Source of the DNA: DATATB01 sp036268995
GTDB taxonomy: Bacteria; Planctomycetota; Planctomycetia; Pirellulales; PNKZ01
Direction of reading: 5' to 3'
Length of the DNA stretch: 64,000 nt
Assembly: GCA_036268995.1 (NCBI GenBank)
Contig: DATATB010000080.1
Location: 85,576-149,575 of the forward strand
In this document: positions 9,401 through 16,997 of the stretch, one piece after another
Position numbering within the stretch: the stretch's first letter is position 1
Layout of the letters: every line of letters starts with the position of its first letter
Translations under genes and position numbers: made by a program
The notes under the pieces: model-generated
The model's input: the letters and a program-made list of their open reading frames with translations, nothing else
The model's database searches: none
What the model was told of the DNA's origin: nothing

Positions 9401-9911
9401 CGTCACCGGCACGGTCAGCCGCATTCGCAGCCGAGCCACCACGATCATCGACGGCGACCGCAAGGAACTGATCGTTCCCAACAAGGAGTTCATCACCGGC
9501 CAGGTCGTCAACTGGACGCTCACGGATTCGATGATCCGACTGTCGATCAAGCTGGGCGTGGCCTATGGCACCGACGTGCAGCAGGCGACGCAGCTCCTGC
9601 TCGACGCGGCGGCCCACGACCCGCTCGTGCTGCACGATCCGGCCCCCGCCGCCACGTTCGTGGAGTTTGCCGACAGCAGCCTGATGCTCGAGCTGCACGT
9701 TTACTTGCCGAGCCTCGACAAGCTGTCCATCGTGCGGCACTCGTTGAACCTGGCCATCGACGACGCCTTCCGCAAGGCCAACATCGAATTGCCCTTCCCG
9801 CAGCAGGACATTCATGTCCGGACGCTGCCCGGCCAGGTGCTTTCGTTGACCGACTCGCGCCCGCCACGTACGATAGGCGGGTCGTATGAATCACAAGCTA
9901 AATCGGCATAA
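6408..9911 (+). CDS. large MscS-family mechanosensitive channel (MscK/KefA-like)
   Basis: 1167 residues. A signal peptide (about 1-25) is followed by a long periplasmic coiled-coil rich in Glu, Arg and Leu (about 40-450), roughly ten membrane helices (505-940) and a C-terminal MscS core. The glycine/alanine-rich pore helix is at about 950-980 (AAAMTVGLGFGLQEIFANF), followed by the beta domain beginning ERPVRVGDTV. Such channels open under membrane tension to release solutes during osmotic downshock; the large type often also senses ions. The 26-base overlap with the next gene implies coupled translation. The long minus-strand frame opposite (6429-9815) is a shadow. Confidence 0.9.
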   Translation: MLIERSRLLAALGAALVMVSVASAAAPMALPLVAAPQTITTDEVKASLAQLEQAADVPAEVKAKAAELYKQALEELRIADDWATKSANFKASRQSAPKELEDLKTQLSRPLDDAAPQVPPRATLEDLKQLSARAETARADVQTELTDLEAAARRRSDRFEEVRVLDGAAKQRLDFIDKQLADLPAVLDNMTPLDRATRALLLGKKAKTQAEHACYDEELPAYEATRELMRAKLDWATRRLNQSQALENKWRVIVADRSRQDAETKAYDARWTVMTARPEVLPLAEENEKLADLRNSADGPAAKLKKVQEELSALNAELERLQSQEAHIKKVANLTDSVGILLQRQRGDLPDLRRHRKNIANRQAEITSVKLQLFELETQRSELADVDAATRRTIGDMDLGPRNPERKALEPTVRDLLETRRDYLDALIADYNLYFNALVLELDKTEHELIHETEDYASYINERIFWIRSSSPLGSDELVRAWRGARWLAEPARWALVGETLVGDARLHPVIDSLVALAVLAMLYCQRRVRRRIHEIGRHVADSYTDSIYPTVEAGLWTAVLSLVWPACFLFIGWRLTAAWEAPEFAKAVAFALQVTAIAGLTTELLRQVCRRKGLAEAHFRWPQSSLVPLRRSVRWLLMVGLPITFLVALIEQQENASREAALGRLVYIVGLGALSIFAKQVVPPIYEVLKRQAGKDRLGWLERTHACWYTLGMALPLSLAVIASLGYYYTALQLTWRLQATVWLLLGLLVAHSFLLRWVLLARRRLAITHARQLRAAHAAHPHEGHADGTGGTPIEASPGHLDLSTIDTQNRRLLRTSFLLALLIGGWLVWVDVLPALKVLDEWKLWSYHDAIAQTTSSPPAAGVGAEATPETKLDPQMHWVTVGDLVLALVIVLMTIAGSQNLPGLLEIAWFQRLPLDAGGRYALTSLSRYLIIVVGMVASSRMIGIGWANVQWLAAAMTVGLGFGLQEIFANFVSGLIILFERPVRVGDTVTICGVTGTVSRIRSRATTIIDGDRKELIVPNKEFITGQVVNWTLTDSMIRLSIKLGVAYGTDVQQATQLLLDAAAHDPLVLHDPAPAATFVEFADSSLMLELHVYLPSLDKLSIVRHSLNLAIDDAFRKANIELPFPQQDIHVRTLPGQVLSLTDSRPPRTIGGSYESQAKSA

Positions 9912-11034
9912 ACGCTCGAAGCGCCCGCGGCAAGACCGCGCGGCGCCGTGCGTTTCGCCGGGAACGACGCAGCCGGCGTATGACGGGCCGCCGGCCGATA
10001 TCCGCGTCATGGCCTATGGCCCGTCGGGCGCCATCGAGCAGCACCCGGCCGATCTGGACGCCATCCCCGGATTGCTCGCCGGGCACCCGGTGGTTTGGGT
10101 CAGCGTCATCGGACTGGACGACGCTGCCACGATTTGCCGCGTCGGCAAGTTGTTCGGCATCCATCCGCTGGCGTTGGAAGACGTCGTCGGCTACCACGAG
10201 CATCCCAAGTCGGAACCGTACGGCGATCATCTGCTGGTGATCGCCCGTGTCGTCCGGATGGACCAGGAACTGGAGAGCGACCAGTTCAGCATGATCGTGG
10301 GCCGGGGATTCGTGGTCACCTTCGAGCAGCGGCCAAGCGCGCTGTTCGAGCCGCTGCGCCAGCGCATTCGCTCCGATCAGAATGGCGTCTTGGCGGCCGG
10401 CCCGGGCTATCTGGCCTATTCGCTGTTGGATTACCTGATCGACGGCTATTTTCCGGTCGTCGAAGCGCTGGGCGACCGCCTGGAAGATCTCGAAGACGAG
10501 GCGCTCGAGCGGCCGGGCACTTCTTGCATGCAACGCATCCATACCGCCAAACGCGATCTGCGGGCGCTGCGCAGGGCCGTCTGGCCGCTGCGCGACACGC
10601 TCAACTTGCTGGCCCGCGAAACCAGTCAATGGTTCGACGACGACGCCCGCATGCACCTGCGCGACTGCTTCGATCACACGGCCCGCGTCATCGAGCTGAC
10701 CGAAATGTATCGCGAGCTGGGTGCCGATCTCACCGAGCTGTACCTGTCGAGCCAGAGCAACCGCATGAACGAAGTCATGCGGGTGCTGACAATCATTGCC
10801 ACGCTGTTCATGCCGCTGTCGTTTATTACCGGGGTGTATGGCATGAACTTCAACCCCGGCGCGTCGAAGTGGAACATGCCTGAGTTGAATTGGCGCTACG
10901 GCTATCCGGCGGTGTTAGCGGTGTTGTGGGTGATCGCATTCTCGATGCTCGCATTCTTTTATCGCAAGGGATGGCTCAAAAGCTTCGCCCCCATGTCGCC
11001 ACCCTTGGACGGACCGGACGCCGGTCACTCATGA
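9886..11034 (+). CDS. CorA-like divalent cation (Mg2+/Co2+) transporter
   Basis: 382 residues. A soluble N-terminal domain of about 300 residues ends in two transmembrane helices, the first preceded by the diagnostic GMN motif (GVYGMNFNP near residue 318). The cytoplasmic tail is basic and short, as in CorA. The first 35 residues are an extra Arg/Lys-rich extension; the conserved part begins about residue 40. Family members form pentameric magnesium or cobalt channels. The ATG at 9886 has AGGCGGG upstream and lies inside the end of the channel gene. Its own stop overlaps the next start as ATGA. Confidence 0.92.
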   Translation: MNHKLNRHKRSKRPRQDRAAPCVSPGTTQPAYDGPPADIRVMAYGPSGAIEQHPADLDAIPGLLAGHPVVWVSVIGLDDAATICRVGKLFGIHPLALEDVVGYHEHPKSEPYGDHLLVIARVVRMDQELESDQFSMIVGRGFVVTFEQRPSALFEPLRQRIRSDQNGVLAAGPGYLAYSLLDYLIDGYFPVVEALGDRLEDLEDEALERPGTSCMQRIHTAKRDLRALRRAVWPLRDTLNLLARETSQWFDDDARMHLRDCFDHTARVIELTEMYRELGADLTELYLSSQSNRMNEVMRVLTIIATLFMPLSFITGVYGMNFNPGASKWNMPELNWRYGYPAVLAVLWVIAFSMLAFFYRKGWLKSFAPMSPPLDGPDAGHS

Positions 11035-11576
11035 TCTACCTGGCAATTGCCTTGTTACTGTCGGCCCTGCTGGCCGGCTGGGTGCTGACGCTCTTCAGTC
11101 TGCCAGGCAACTGGCTGGCGGTCGCGGCGCTGGCGATGTTTGCCGGCCTGGTGCCCGGCGCCGGCAGTTGGGGCGTCGGATGGACCGTGGTGATCGTCGC
11201 CCTGGTCGTAGCCGTTGTGGGCGAGCTCGCGGAGCTGGCAGCGGGAGCGATGGGCGCAGCCCGTCATGGCGGAAGCAGGCGCGGCGCGGTGCTGGCCATG
11301 ATCGGCTCGATGATTGGCGCCATGCTGGGCGCATCGCTCGGCCTGCCCATTCCAGTCGTCGGGCCGATTGTCGGCGTGGTGCTCGGCGCCTGCCTGGGCG
11401 CGTTCTGCGGCGCCGTGCTCGGCGAATTCTGGAAAGGCCGCCCGGCTGGGCAGGCATGGCAAGTGGGCCAAGGCGCGTTTTGGGGCCGGCTGGCCGGCTC
11501 GCTGGCCAAAATCGCCAGCGCCACCATCATCCTCGTCCTCGGCCTGGCCGCGCTCGCCAGCAGCTTCTTCCAATAA
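11031..11576 (+). CDS. DUF456 family membrane protein
   Basis: 181 residues with five or six hydrophobic segments. Gly/Ala-rich stretches include GSMIGAMLGASLGLPIPVVG and VGVVLGACLGAFCGAVLGE, which match DUF456 proteins of unknown function. The ATG at 11031 overlaps the transporter stop (ATGA). It is the third gene of a translationally coupled set with the channel and the CorA-like transporter, so an envelope or ion-related role is possible but unproven. Confidence 0.82.
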   Translation: MIYLAIALLLSALLAGWVLTLFSLPGNWLAVAALAMFAGLVPGAGSWGVGWTVVIVALVVAVVGELAELAAGAMGAARHGGSRRGAVLAMIGSMIGAMLGASLGLPIPVVGPIVGVVLGACLGAFCGAVLGEFWKGRPAGQAWQVGQGAFWGRLAGSLAKIASATIILVLGLAALASSFFQ

Positions 11577-11588
11577 GCCCGGCGTTCT

Positions 11589-11670
11589 CGTAGGCCCGGC
11601 GAGCCGAGCCGGGCGTGCAAAGCGGCGCTGCCCGCGCTGCCAGTGCCGCTCGGCTCGCGGCACCTACGGT
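11589..11670. repeat. palindromic intergenic element
   Basis: CGTAGG, then a hairpin CCCGGC..GCCGGG around GAGCCGA, ending in a facing GTGCCGC..GCGGCAC hairpin and CCTACGG. It fills the gap between two convergent genes and ends 5 bases before the stop of the minus-strand gene. Partial copies lie at 12358-12383 and 63949-64000. Confidence 0.6.
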
Positions 11671-11674
11671 CGCC

Positions 11675-11896
11675 CTAGCTCTGCCGCAAGCTCACCACGC
11701 GGTTGCGCGATTCGTCGATCACGATCTTGTCCTCGCGCGCCAGCCAGCCAATCGCTTGCATCACCAGGTCGCGCGGCGCATCCACTGCTTTGATCAGCTT
11801 GGCGGTGGTCAGTGGGCCTTGATCGGAGAGCACACGCCAGACTGCTCCGGCGATTTCGCCGATCTGCAAAACGCTCCGCTCAGTCGCAATCGCCAT
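11675..11896 (-). CDS. winged helix-turn-helix protein (DUF2582-like)
   Basis: 73 residues, close to a single winged-helix domain. The pattern IGEIAGAVWRVLSDQGPLT, then an AIGWLAREDKIVID helix-and-wing block, resembles the DUF2582 (PF10771) group of small winged-helix proteins seen in diverse bacteria and archaea. It may bind DNA, but no target is known. It has its own candidate promoter at 11990-12019. Confidence 0.75.
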   Translation of the reverse strand: MAIATERSVLQIGEIAGAVWRVLSDQGPLTTAKLIKAVDAPRDLVMQAIGWLAREDKIVIDESRNRVVSLRQS

Positions 11897-11989
11897 CGAA
11901 TGCTGCCTCGACGGATAAGGTCGTTCGGGCCGGATACCAAAAGCGGGTCACGCGGCCGACCTCGTGCACCAACGTGACCTATGCGGAAA

Positions 11990-12019
11990 ATTATAATCAC
12001 GACTCACGGCGACTCACAA
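11990..12019 (-). promoter_or_regulatory. candidate sigma-70 promoter for the winged-helix gene
   Basis: On the minus strand: TTGTGA (12019-12014), 18 bases, then TATAAT (11995-11990). The leader to the ATG at 11896 would be about 87 bases. Confidence 0.35.
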
Positions 12020-12076
12020 GACGCCGCCGGCTGCCCGCTCATAGACGAAAACTCGTGCCCGCCAGCCGCAACGGCT

Positions 12077-12226
12077 CTAATGGCGTTTGAAGTATTGCAC
12101 TTCGCGCTCGTGCTTTTCCGCCTTCGCACGGGTCGGAAAGGTTCCCAGGTTGCGACGCTTGCCGGTTTTCGGATCCTGCTTGCGCGAATAGAGCCGATAC
12201 TCGCCCGATGCCAATTTGCGAATCAT
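12077..12226 (-). CDS. small basic conserved protein, 49 residues
   Basis: Reads M-IRKLASGEYRLYSRK.. then KTGKRRNLGTF, a charged helix AKAEKHEREVQYF, and ends KRH. The composition is very basic (Lys/Arg about 30 percent). It looks like a short beta-hairpin plus helix, reminiscent of small ribosome-associated or nucleic-acid-binding proteins. Similar short proteins beginning MIRKL..GEYRLYSRK are, from memory, widespread as hypotheticals. It is too short for usual ORF cut-offs but has internally consistent codon use. Function unknown. Confidence 0.75.
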   Translation of the reverse strand: MIRKLASGEYRLYSRKQDPKTGKRRNLGTFPTRAKAEKHEREVQYFKRH

Positions 12227-12357
12227 GGTTTTTGCCTTTTGTTTCAAGAATCACGGCCAACGACTGAATATTTAGCAAAGCCCATGCCACGAATCCCCCC
12301 AATCGAGGAGATTGGGGCGCCCGGCCGCCAGAACCGCTGCTGCCGCGTGCTAAACTT

Positions 12358-12383
12358 CCGTAGGCCCGGCGAGCCGAGCCGGG
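12358..12383. repeat. palindromic intergenic repeat, single unit
   Basis: CCGTAGG followed by the CCCGGC-GAGCCGA-GCCGGG hairpin, identical in its core to 11589-11613. It lies 51 bases before the beta-helix gene. Confidence 0.65.
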
Positions 12384-12433
12384 TCAGCGCGGCGTTTTCA
12401 GCGACTTTTTTGCAACGACCTGGAGGCGGGGCA

Positions 12434-13339
12434 ATGGCTCGGTGCGCGTGGTTCGCGGTGTTGCTGGGGTTGGCGGCGCCGGCCGCTGGGCGCGATATCT
12501 TCGTCAGCAATCGCGGCGGCGATGATCGGGCCAATGGCGCCAGCGCTACGCCGCTGGGCTTGCTCGGGCCGGTGCATAGCATTCGCAAAGCGCTGCTCGT
12601 GGCCCAAGCCGGTGACCGCATCGTGCTGGCCAATACGGGCGTGCCGTACCGCGAAATGGTCAGCCTCTCCACCGGACGGCACTCGGGCCTGAGTTCGACT
12701 CAGCCGTTTGTCATCGACGGCAATGGCGCATCGCTCGATGGCTCGGCCAGCGTGCCGGCCGCTGCCTGGCAAAGCGCCGGCGGGCCGCTGTTTCGCTTTC
12801 GTCCGCAGCGAATGAGCTACCAGCAACTATTTCGCGACGGCCGCCCACTGGTGCGGCGCTCGCGGCTGCCCGAAGATCTCGACCTGCCAAAACTCGAGCC
12901 GCTGGAGTGGACGCTGGACGGGGGCTGGATCTATTTCCGGCCGGAGGATGGCAAGCTGCCGGCCGACTATGCCCTGTCCTGCTGCTCTTTGCAAACCGGC
13001 ATTACGCTCTATCACGTACACAACGTGGTGATCACGAACCTCACGGTCGAGGGCTTTCAACTCGACGGCATCAATGCCTTCGACGGCGCACGCGATTGCC
13101 AGCTCGTGCAGGTCGTGGCCCGGGGCAACGGCCGCAGCGGAGTGACCGCCGCCGGCAGCTCGCAGCTCGAAGTGCTGGGCTCGCTGGTGGGCGACAACGG
13201 CTGGGCTCAGTTGTTTGTCGAAGGCCTGGCCCTGGCCTCTGTGCGCGAGACGCACTTGCTGGCCAACACCGCGCCGCCAATCGTCCGCCACGGCGGCCGC
13301 GCATTCGTCGATGGCCAACCTGCCTCCGGCGAGCGCTAG
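12434..13339 (+). CDS. secreted right-handed beta-helix protein
   Basis: 301 residues from the ATG at 12434, which has GGAGGCGGGG just upstream; the frame is open earlier without homology. A signal peptide (about 1-20, ending AAPAAG) precedes DIFVSNRGGDD, the typical start of planctomycete parallel beta-helix proteins. Successive Gly/Asn/Val-rich coils follow, such as VVITNLTVEGFQLDGINAF and CQLVQVVARGNGRSGV. Family members bind or cleave polysaccharides; no catalytic residues could be assigned. It is probably exported and monocistronic. Confidence 0.78.
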   Translation: MARCAWFAVLLGLAAPAAGRDIFVSNRGGDDRANGASATPLGLLGPVHSIRKALLVAQAGDRIVLANTGVPYREMVSLSTGRHSGLSSTQPFVIDGNGASLDGSASVPAAAWQSAGGPLFRFRPQRMSYQQLFRDGRPLVRRSRLPEDLDLPKLEPLEWTLDGGWIYFRPEDGKLPADYALSCCSLQTGITLYHVHNVVITNLTVEGFQLDGINAFDGARDCQLVQVVARGNGRSGVTAAGSSQLEVLGSLVGDNGWAQLFVEGLALASVRETHLLANTAPPIVRHGGRAFVDGQPASGER

Positions 13340-13388
13340 CCCGCAACTGGGGGGCGAGGCTCCTGCCGAGCCGAGCGTGGCTCGACCT

Positions 13389-14450
13389 CTACGTCAACGC
13401 GCCCTCGGTCGACGAAATTAAGATCTGTTCGCCGGCCGGGCCGACTTCATCCCGTTGCGCCTCGCTCCACACGCGGCTGACTTCGCGCCGGCCGGTCAGA
13501 TAATAGCCGGCGCCGATGAGCGCGATCAGAATCGTGATCACCCGGAATCCCAGGGCCACGATCAGGCCCTCGCTGCCCTTGAACGCCTCGCCGACCGGCA
13601 CGTACACGTACAGCAGATCAAACGAGCCCTCGAAGGCTCCCAGCCCGCCAAAGGCAAACGGCATGGCCGCGGCCAGCATCGACAGCGGGGCGATGATGAA
13701 ATGGTCGGCCAGGCTCGGCACGTGGCCGGGAATTCCGCGGGCCACGAGGTAGATGGATAGCGTCGAGAAGACGTGTACGCAGACGCTCGCCAGCGTGCCG
13801 ATGACCAGCACGCGCGGCCGCGCCCGATAACGCTCCACCGCCGTCAGCAGACTATTGAACATCGGCCCCAATCGGCTGCTGGTGCGGAGCCAGCGTGCCA
13901 AACTCCCCTGCGTGAAGCCAGGCCACAGCAGCACGGCCACGCCTGTCGCTCCCGCCAGGGTGCATCCCAGCACGGCCCAACAGATATCGCGTACCACTTC
14001 GTTGGGTGCGTGAAGCTGGCCAAACAGCAGAATGGCGCCGGAGCAGAGCAGCATCAGCGAAAACAGGCCGATCACGCGGTCGGCCAGCACCGAGGCGATG
14101 GCCGCGCCGCGCTGGGTGGGATGTTCGCGGACCAGGAACACCGCCTTGAAAAGGTCGCCGCCAACGCTGCCGGGCGAAACGAAATTCAGCAGGTAGCCCA
14201 AAAAGCTCAGCCGCAGGGCGTCGCGCAGGGCCAGCGGAATGCCCACCGCCCGGACCAGCATCTTCCAGCGGACGAACGAAATCAGCGTAGCGATCAGGCA
14301 AGCCGCCAGCGCCGCCACGAGCACGCCCCAGTTTTTGGGCCGATCGGCCAGATCAGTGAACGTCTTGTCGCCGACGGCCTTGCTCACCAGATAGGCGATA
14401 ATGGCGGCCGACACCCCGAATTTTAGTAAGCCAATCAGCAGGCGTTTCAC
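13389..14450 (-). CDS. flippase-like / lysylphosphatidylglycerol synthase TM-region family protein
   Basis: 353 residues with about eight transmembrane helices. The segment NFVSPGSVGGDLFKAVFLV followed by LADRVIGLFSLM is the signature of the YbhN/UPF0104 (LPG_synthase_TM) family, the membrane half of MprF-like proteins. The C-terminal aminoacyl-transfer domain is absent, so it more likely moves a lipid-linked substrate than aminoacylates lipids. The start is GTG at 14450. It is convergent with the beta-helix gene and has no obvious partner. Confidence 0.85.
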   Translation of the reverse strand: MKRLLIGLLKFGVSAAIIAYLVSKAVGDKTFTDLADRPKNWGVLVAALAACLIATLISFVRWKMLVRAVGIPLALRDALRLSFLGYLLNFVSPGSVGGDLFKAVFLVREHPTQRGAAIASVLADRVIGLFSLMLLCSGAILLFGQLHAPNEVVRDICWAVLGCTLAGATGVAVLLWPGFTQGSLARWLRTSSRLGPMFNSLLTAVERYRARPRVLVIGTLASVCVHVFSTLSIYLVARGIPGHVPSLADHFIIAPLSMLAAAMPFAFGGLGAFEGSFDLLYVYVPVGEAFKGSEGLIVALGFRVITILIALIGAGYYLTGRREVSRVWSEAQRDEVGPAGEQILISSTEGALT

Positions 14451-14808
14451 AGCTTCGCGCCTCTCGCAAATGCATCGATTTCAAAGGGTTCCGTGGTTCC
14501 GCCGACCGCGCAAAAACGCGCGGTGCGGCTCCCATCCGGCATCAAGCGGCCCAAACTAACTTCCGCCGGCCGCTATGGCCCGGGCTTTGCCCAGGGTCGC
14601 TTGACACTTACCATCGTCAGTGATAAGTTTTCTGGTTCGCTGCGGCAACCCCAATCGCCAAAGCAGCTTGCACGCTTTTTAGCCAGATCAGCCTCGCCAG
14701 GCCGGCCGCCGGGTCACTTTGATCCCGTCGGACCGCACGAATTGCCCCCAGGCGATTCCCAACCGGGCGACCGATCGGGTTTTGAAGAGCGGAACCAAAC
14801 CAAAACGC
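14451..14808. other. 358-base region upstream of tRNA-Ala
   Basis: No gene seen. It holds a 7-bp hairpin (14505-14524, ACCGCGC..GCGCGGT) and a plus-strand TTGACA at 14601 with a poor -10 (ATAAGT at 17-base spacing). The latter could drive the tRNA through a leader of about 170 bases. Confidence 0.5.
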
Positions 14809-14884
<76 letters not shown>

Positions 14885-14890
14885 TTATGA

Positions 14891-14920
14891 AGCCATCGGC
14901 CCTGGGCCGATGGCTTTTTT
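14891..14920 (+). terminator. intrinsic terminator after tRNA-Ala
   Basis: An 11-base perfect stem (AGCCATCGGCC / GGCCGATGGCT) with a three-base loop, followed by TTTTTGTTGTT. Confidence 0.93.
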
Positions 14921-14943
14921 GTTGTTAAGCATGAGTTCGAGCC

Positions 14944-15579
14944 TTACTGGCCGAGCATGTCGAGGATTTCATTCGCGTGCGAAACCTTCCGTTTTGCTAA
15001 CAGTGCCGGCAACGTTAGTGCAGCGTCGACCAGCGAGGGACCGCTGATCGCCAGTCGGTCCGCTCCTGCATCCAGCAAGCAGCGAACCAGGGCCGGCTGA
15101 TTCATCGAAGCGGCATGCATGAGTGGAGTCAGTTCGCCGTCGGTTCGCATTCGTGCTTCGATGTTCGCACCATGCGCCAGAAGCATTCGCGCGGCTTCGA
15201 TGAGGCCGGCCCCAGCCGCGCGATGCAAGGGCGCACCATCGACCCCCTGAACGTTTGGATCTGCCCCTCCTGTAAGCAGCGCGACGATCACTTCCAGAGC
15301 TGCGTCACGTTTGGCGCCGGCTTCGGCTGCCGACACCGTATCGATTGCCTTGTGCAGAAAGGTAAACCCATCACGGGCTGGTAGCGACGGGCTTTCACCC
15401 AACGCCATCAGCACCTTCGCTGCCCCAGCATCGCCCTGCTCGACGGCACGCATCAAAAGACTATCGCCCGCCTCCTCCGGTGATTTGTACCACGGGGTCG
15501 AAAGCACCTCGTCCCGCAATTGATCGAGGTCCCGATGTTCGAGGTAGCACCGCCAGATGGGTTCGTGCATCGCCTTCAT
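14944..15579 (-). CDS. ankyrin-repeat protein
   Basis: 211 residues, no signal peptide or membrane segment. At least four ankyrin repeats are visible, for example DGAPLHRAAGAGLIEAARML then LAHGANIEA, and ELTPLMHAASMNQPALVRCL then LDAGADRLA. The N-terminal 40 residues are a helical cap. Ankyrin proteins bind other proteins; the partner is not suggested by the neighbours. It is convergent with the tRNA. Confidence 0.85.
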   Translation of the reverse strand: MKAMHEPIWRCYLEHRDLDQLRDEVLSTPWYKSPEEAGDSLLMRAVEQGDAGAAKVLMALGESPSLPARDGFTFLHKAIDTVSAAEAGAKRDAALEVIVALLTGGADPNVQGVDGAPLHRAAGAGLIEAARMLLAHGANIEARMRTDGELTPLMHAASMNQPALVRCLLDAGADRLAISGPSLVDAALTLPALLAKRKVSHANEILDMLGQ

Positions 15580-15694
15580 GTCTTAGCCGTGGCGTATCCG
15601 ACAGAATTCATTCGCCGCAGGAGGGCATTTCTTTTTGGTCGACGAACGGCTGGTCGGCAGGGGACCAAGAGCACGTGAAGATCGTACGGCCAAC

Positions 15695-16315
15695 TCACAC
15701 CGCCAGCACTCCGGCTTTGCAGCCGCCTTCGTCGTAGGCGTAGTCCATTTGACGCGCGGTCTTCATGGCGACTTCGTAGCCGAGCAGCTTGGAGACGACG
15801 TACAGGCTCATGTCGATGCCGGCGGCGATGCCGGCCGAGCAGATGATCCGGCCGTTGTCCACGATGCGGCGATCCTCGTGAATGGCCGTGTGCGGGGCGA
15901 TCTGCCGCAGCAGTTCGATGGCCCCGTGGTGCGTCGTGGCTTCCAGGCCGTCGAGCAAGCCGGCCTTGGCCAGCAATAGCGCCCCGGTGCAGACGGACAT
16001 GACCACTTCGGCTTCGCTCGCATGCTGCTTGATCCAGTCGAGCAGGACTGAGTTGTCCATCTCGCGACGCGATCCGTGGCCGCCTGGAACCAGCAGCAGG
16101 TTAGGACGCACGCACTCGGCCAGATGATAGTGCGGGTTGACGCTCAGGCCGTTGCTGGTGCGAACTGGCCCAGGCTGCTCGCTGACGGTCACCACGTTGA
16201 AAATCGGTGCCTCGGCCCAGCGGCTGGCAATGGAAAAGACCTCGTAAGGCCCACAAAAGTCGAGAAGTTCCGCCTCGTCGAAGAGCACGATGACGACGTT
16301 GCGCGAGGCTGTCAT
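15695..16315 (-). CDS. DJ-1/PfpI family protein (isocyanide hydratase / GlxA N-domain type)
   Basis: 206 residues. A single class I glutamine-amidotransferase-like fold has the nucleophile-elbow cysteine in SVCTGALLLAKAGLLDG (Cys near 109) and the preceding LLLVPGGHGSRRE loop. This matches the DJ-1/PfpI subgroup that includes isocyanide hydratases and the sensor half of GlxA/AraC regulators. No AraC DNA-binding domain follows, so it is an enzyme-like stand-alone form. The actual reaction cannot be inferred. Confidence 0.85.
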   Translation of the reverse strand: MTASRNVVIVLFDEAELLDFCGPYEVFSIASRWAEAPIFNVVTVSEQPGPVRTSNGLSVNPHYHLAECVRPNLLLVPGGHGSRREMDNSVLLDWIKQHASEAEVVMSVCTGALLLAKAGLLDGLEATTHHGAIELLRQIAPHTAIHEDRRIVDNGRIICSAGIAAGIDMSLYVVSKLLGYEVAMKTARQMDYAYDEGGCKAGVLAV

Positions 16316-16424
16316 GGCAATCCTCCGCTGGTTGGAGAGGCGCGGATCACGTTCGCCCGACTACCTGCAGTTTAGCGAGCCGGAGGCAACGCCGTCGAGA
16401 CGCCGGCCCAAGCCGTCCGGAAAT

Positions 16425-16892
16425 TCAATTCTTGATCCGCTTCCAGGCGAATGCGATGGGCGCCGCACGGTCGCCTTCCAACAGGCCCCAGACTTCGTGC
16501 AGGGTGTCGCCGTCGAGCTTGTAGAGGTACGAGCTTGGTCCCGGAAACTGGGCACCGAGATTGGGGCCGGCGGTCACCACGTAGTTGGAATACGTGAAGA
16601 CGCGAACACGGCCGTCGAGCTTTAGCTGAAAGTTGTCGGTGTGCGACTCGATCGTGTTTCCATTGGTGTCGAAGGTGGTGACGGTTTCACGATTGCCGTC
16701 GATGACCTTTTCGACGCGAAACACGGCGCGCTGCGGATTGGTGAACTCCCGGGTCCAGCGGCCTTGCATCCGCTGTTGATCCAGCGCGGCCGCGCCATCC
16801 GCCGCGGGTCGATCAATCGGTCGATCCGCGGCTGCGACCACGGCGACGCAACTCGTGTAGACGGCGACGGCGATAAGGGTGATCCGCGGCAC
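16425..16892 (-). CDS. small secreted protein of unknown function
   Basis: 155 residues if started at GTG 16892, which gives a good signal peptide (PRITLIAVAVYTSCVAVVA then AA). The frame is open to a GTG at 16946, but that start places 18 polar residues first. The mature part begins with QQRMQGRWTREF, like the lipocalin-type 'LQGxW' opening of many planctomycete secreted proteins, and looks all-beta. No catalytic motif. Function unknown. Confidence 0.6.
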   Translation of the reverse strand: MPRITLIAVAVYTSCVAVVAAADRPIDRPAADGAAALDQQRMQGRWTREFTNPQRAVFRVEKVIDGNRETVTTFDTNGNTIESHTDNFQLKLDGRVRVFTYSNYVVTAGPNLGAQFPGPSSYLYKLDGDTLHEVWGLLEGDRAAPIAFAWKRIKN

Positions 16893-16997
16893 GGCAGCGG
16901 CGCTCCCAAGACGATGCGTCCCCAAAAGCACATGCCCACGCGGCACGTGGGCATGGCAGCCGGCTGCGGAATTCTTACGAATTCCGCTACATTGCCA

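Noticed and set aside
6429..9815. 1128-residue minus-strand open frame
   Set aside because: Antisense to the MscK-like gene. It is His/Gln/Arg-rich with no domain, a typical GC-driven shadow.
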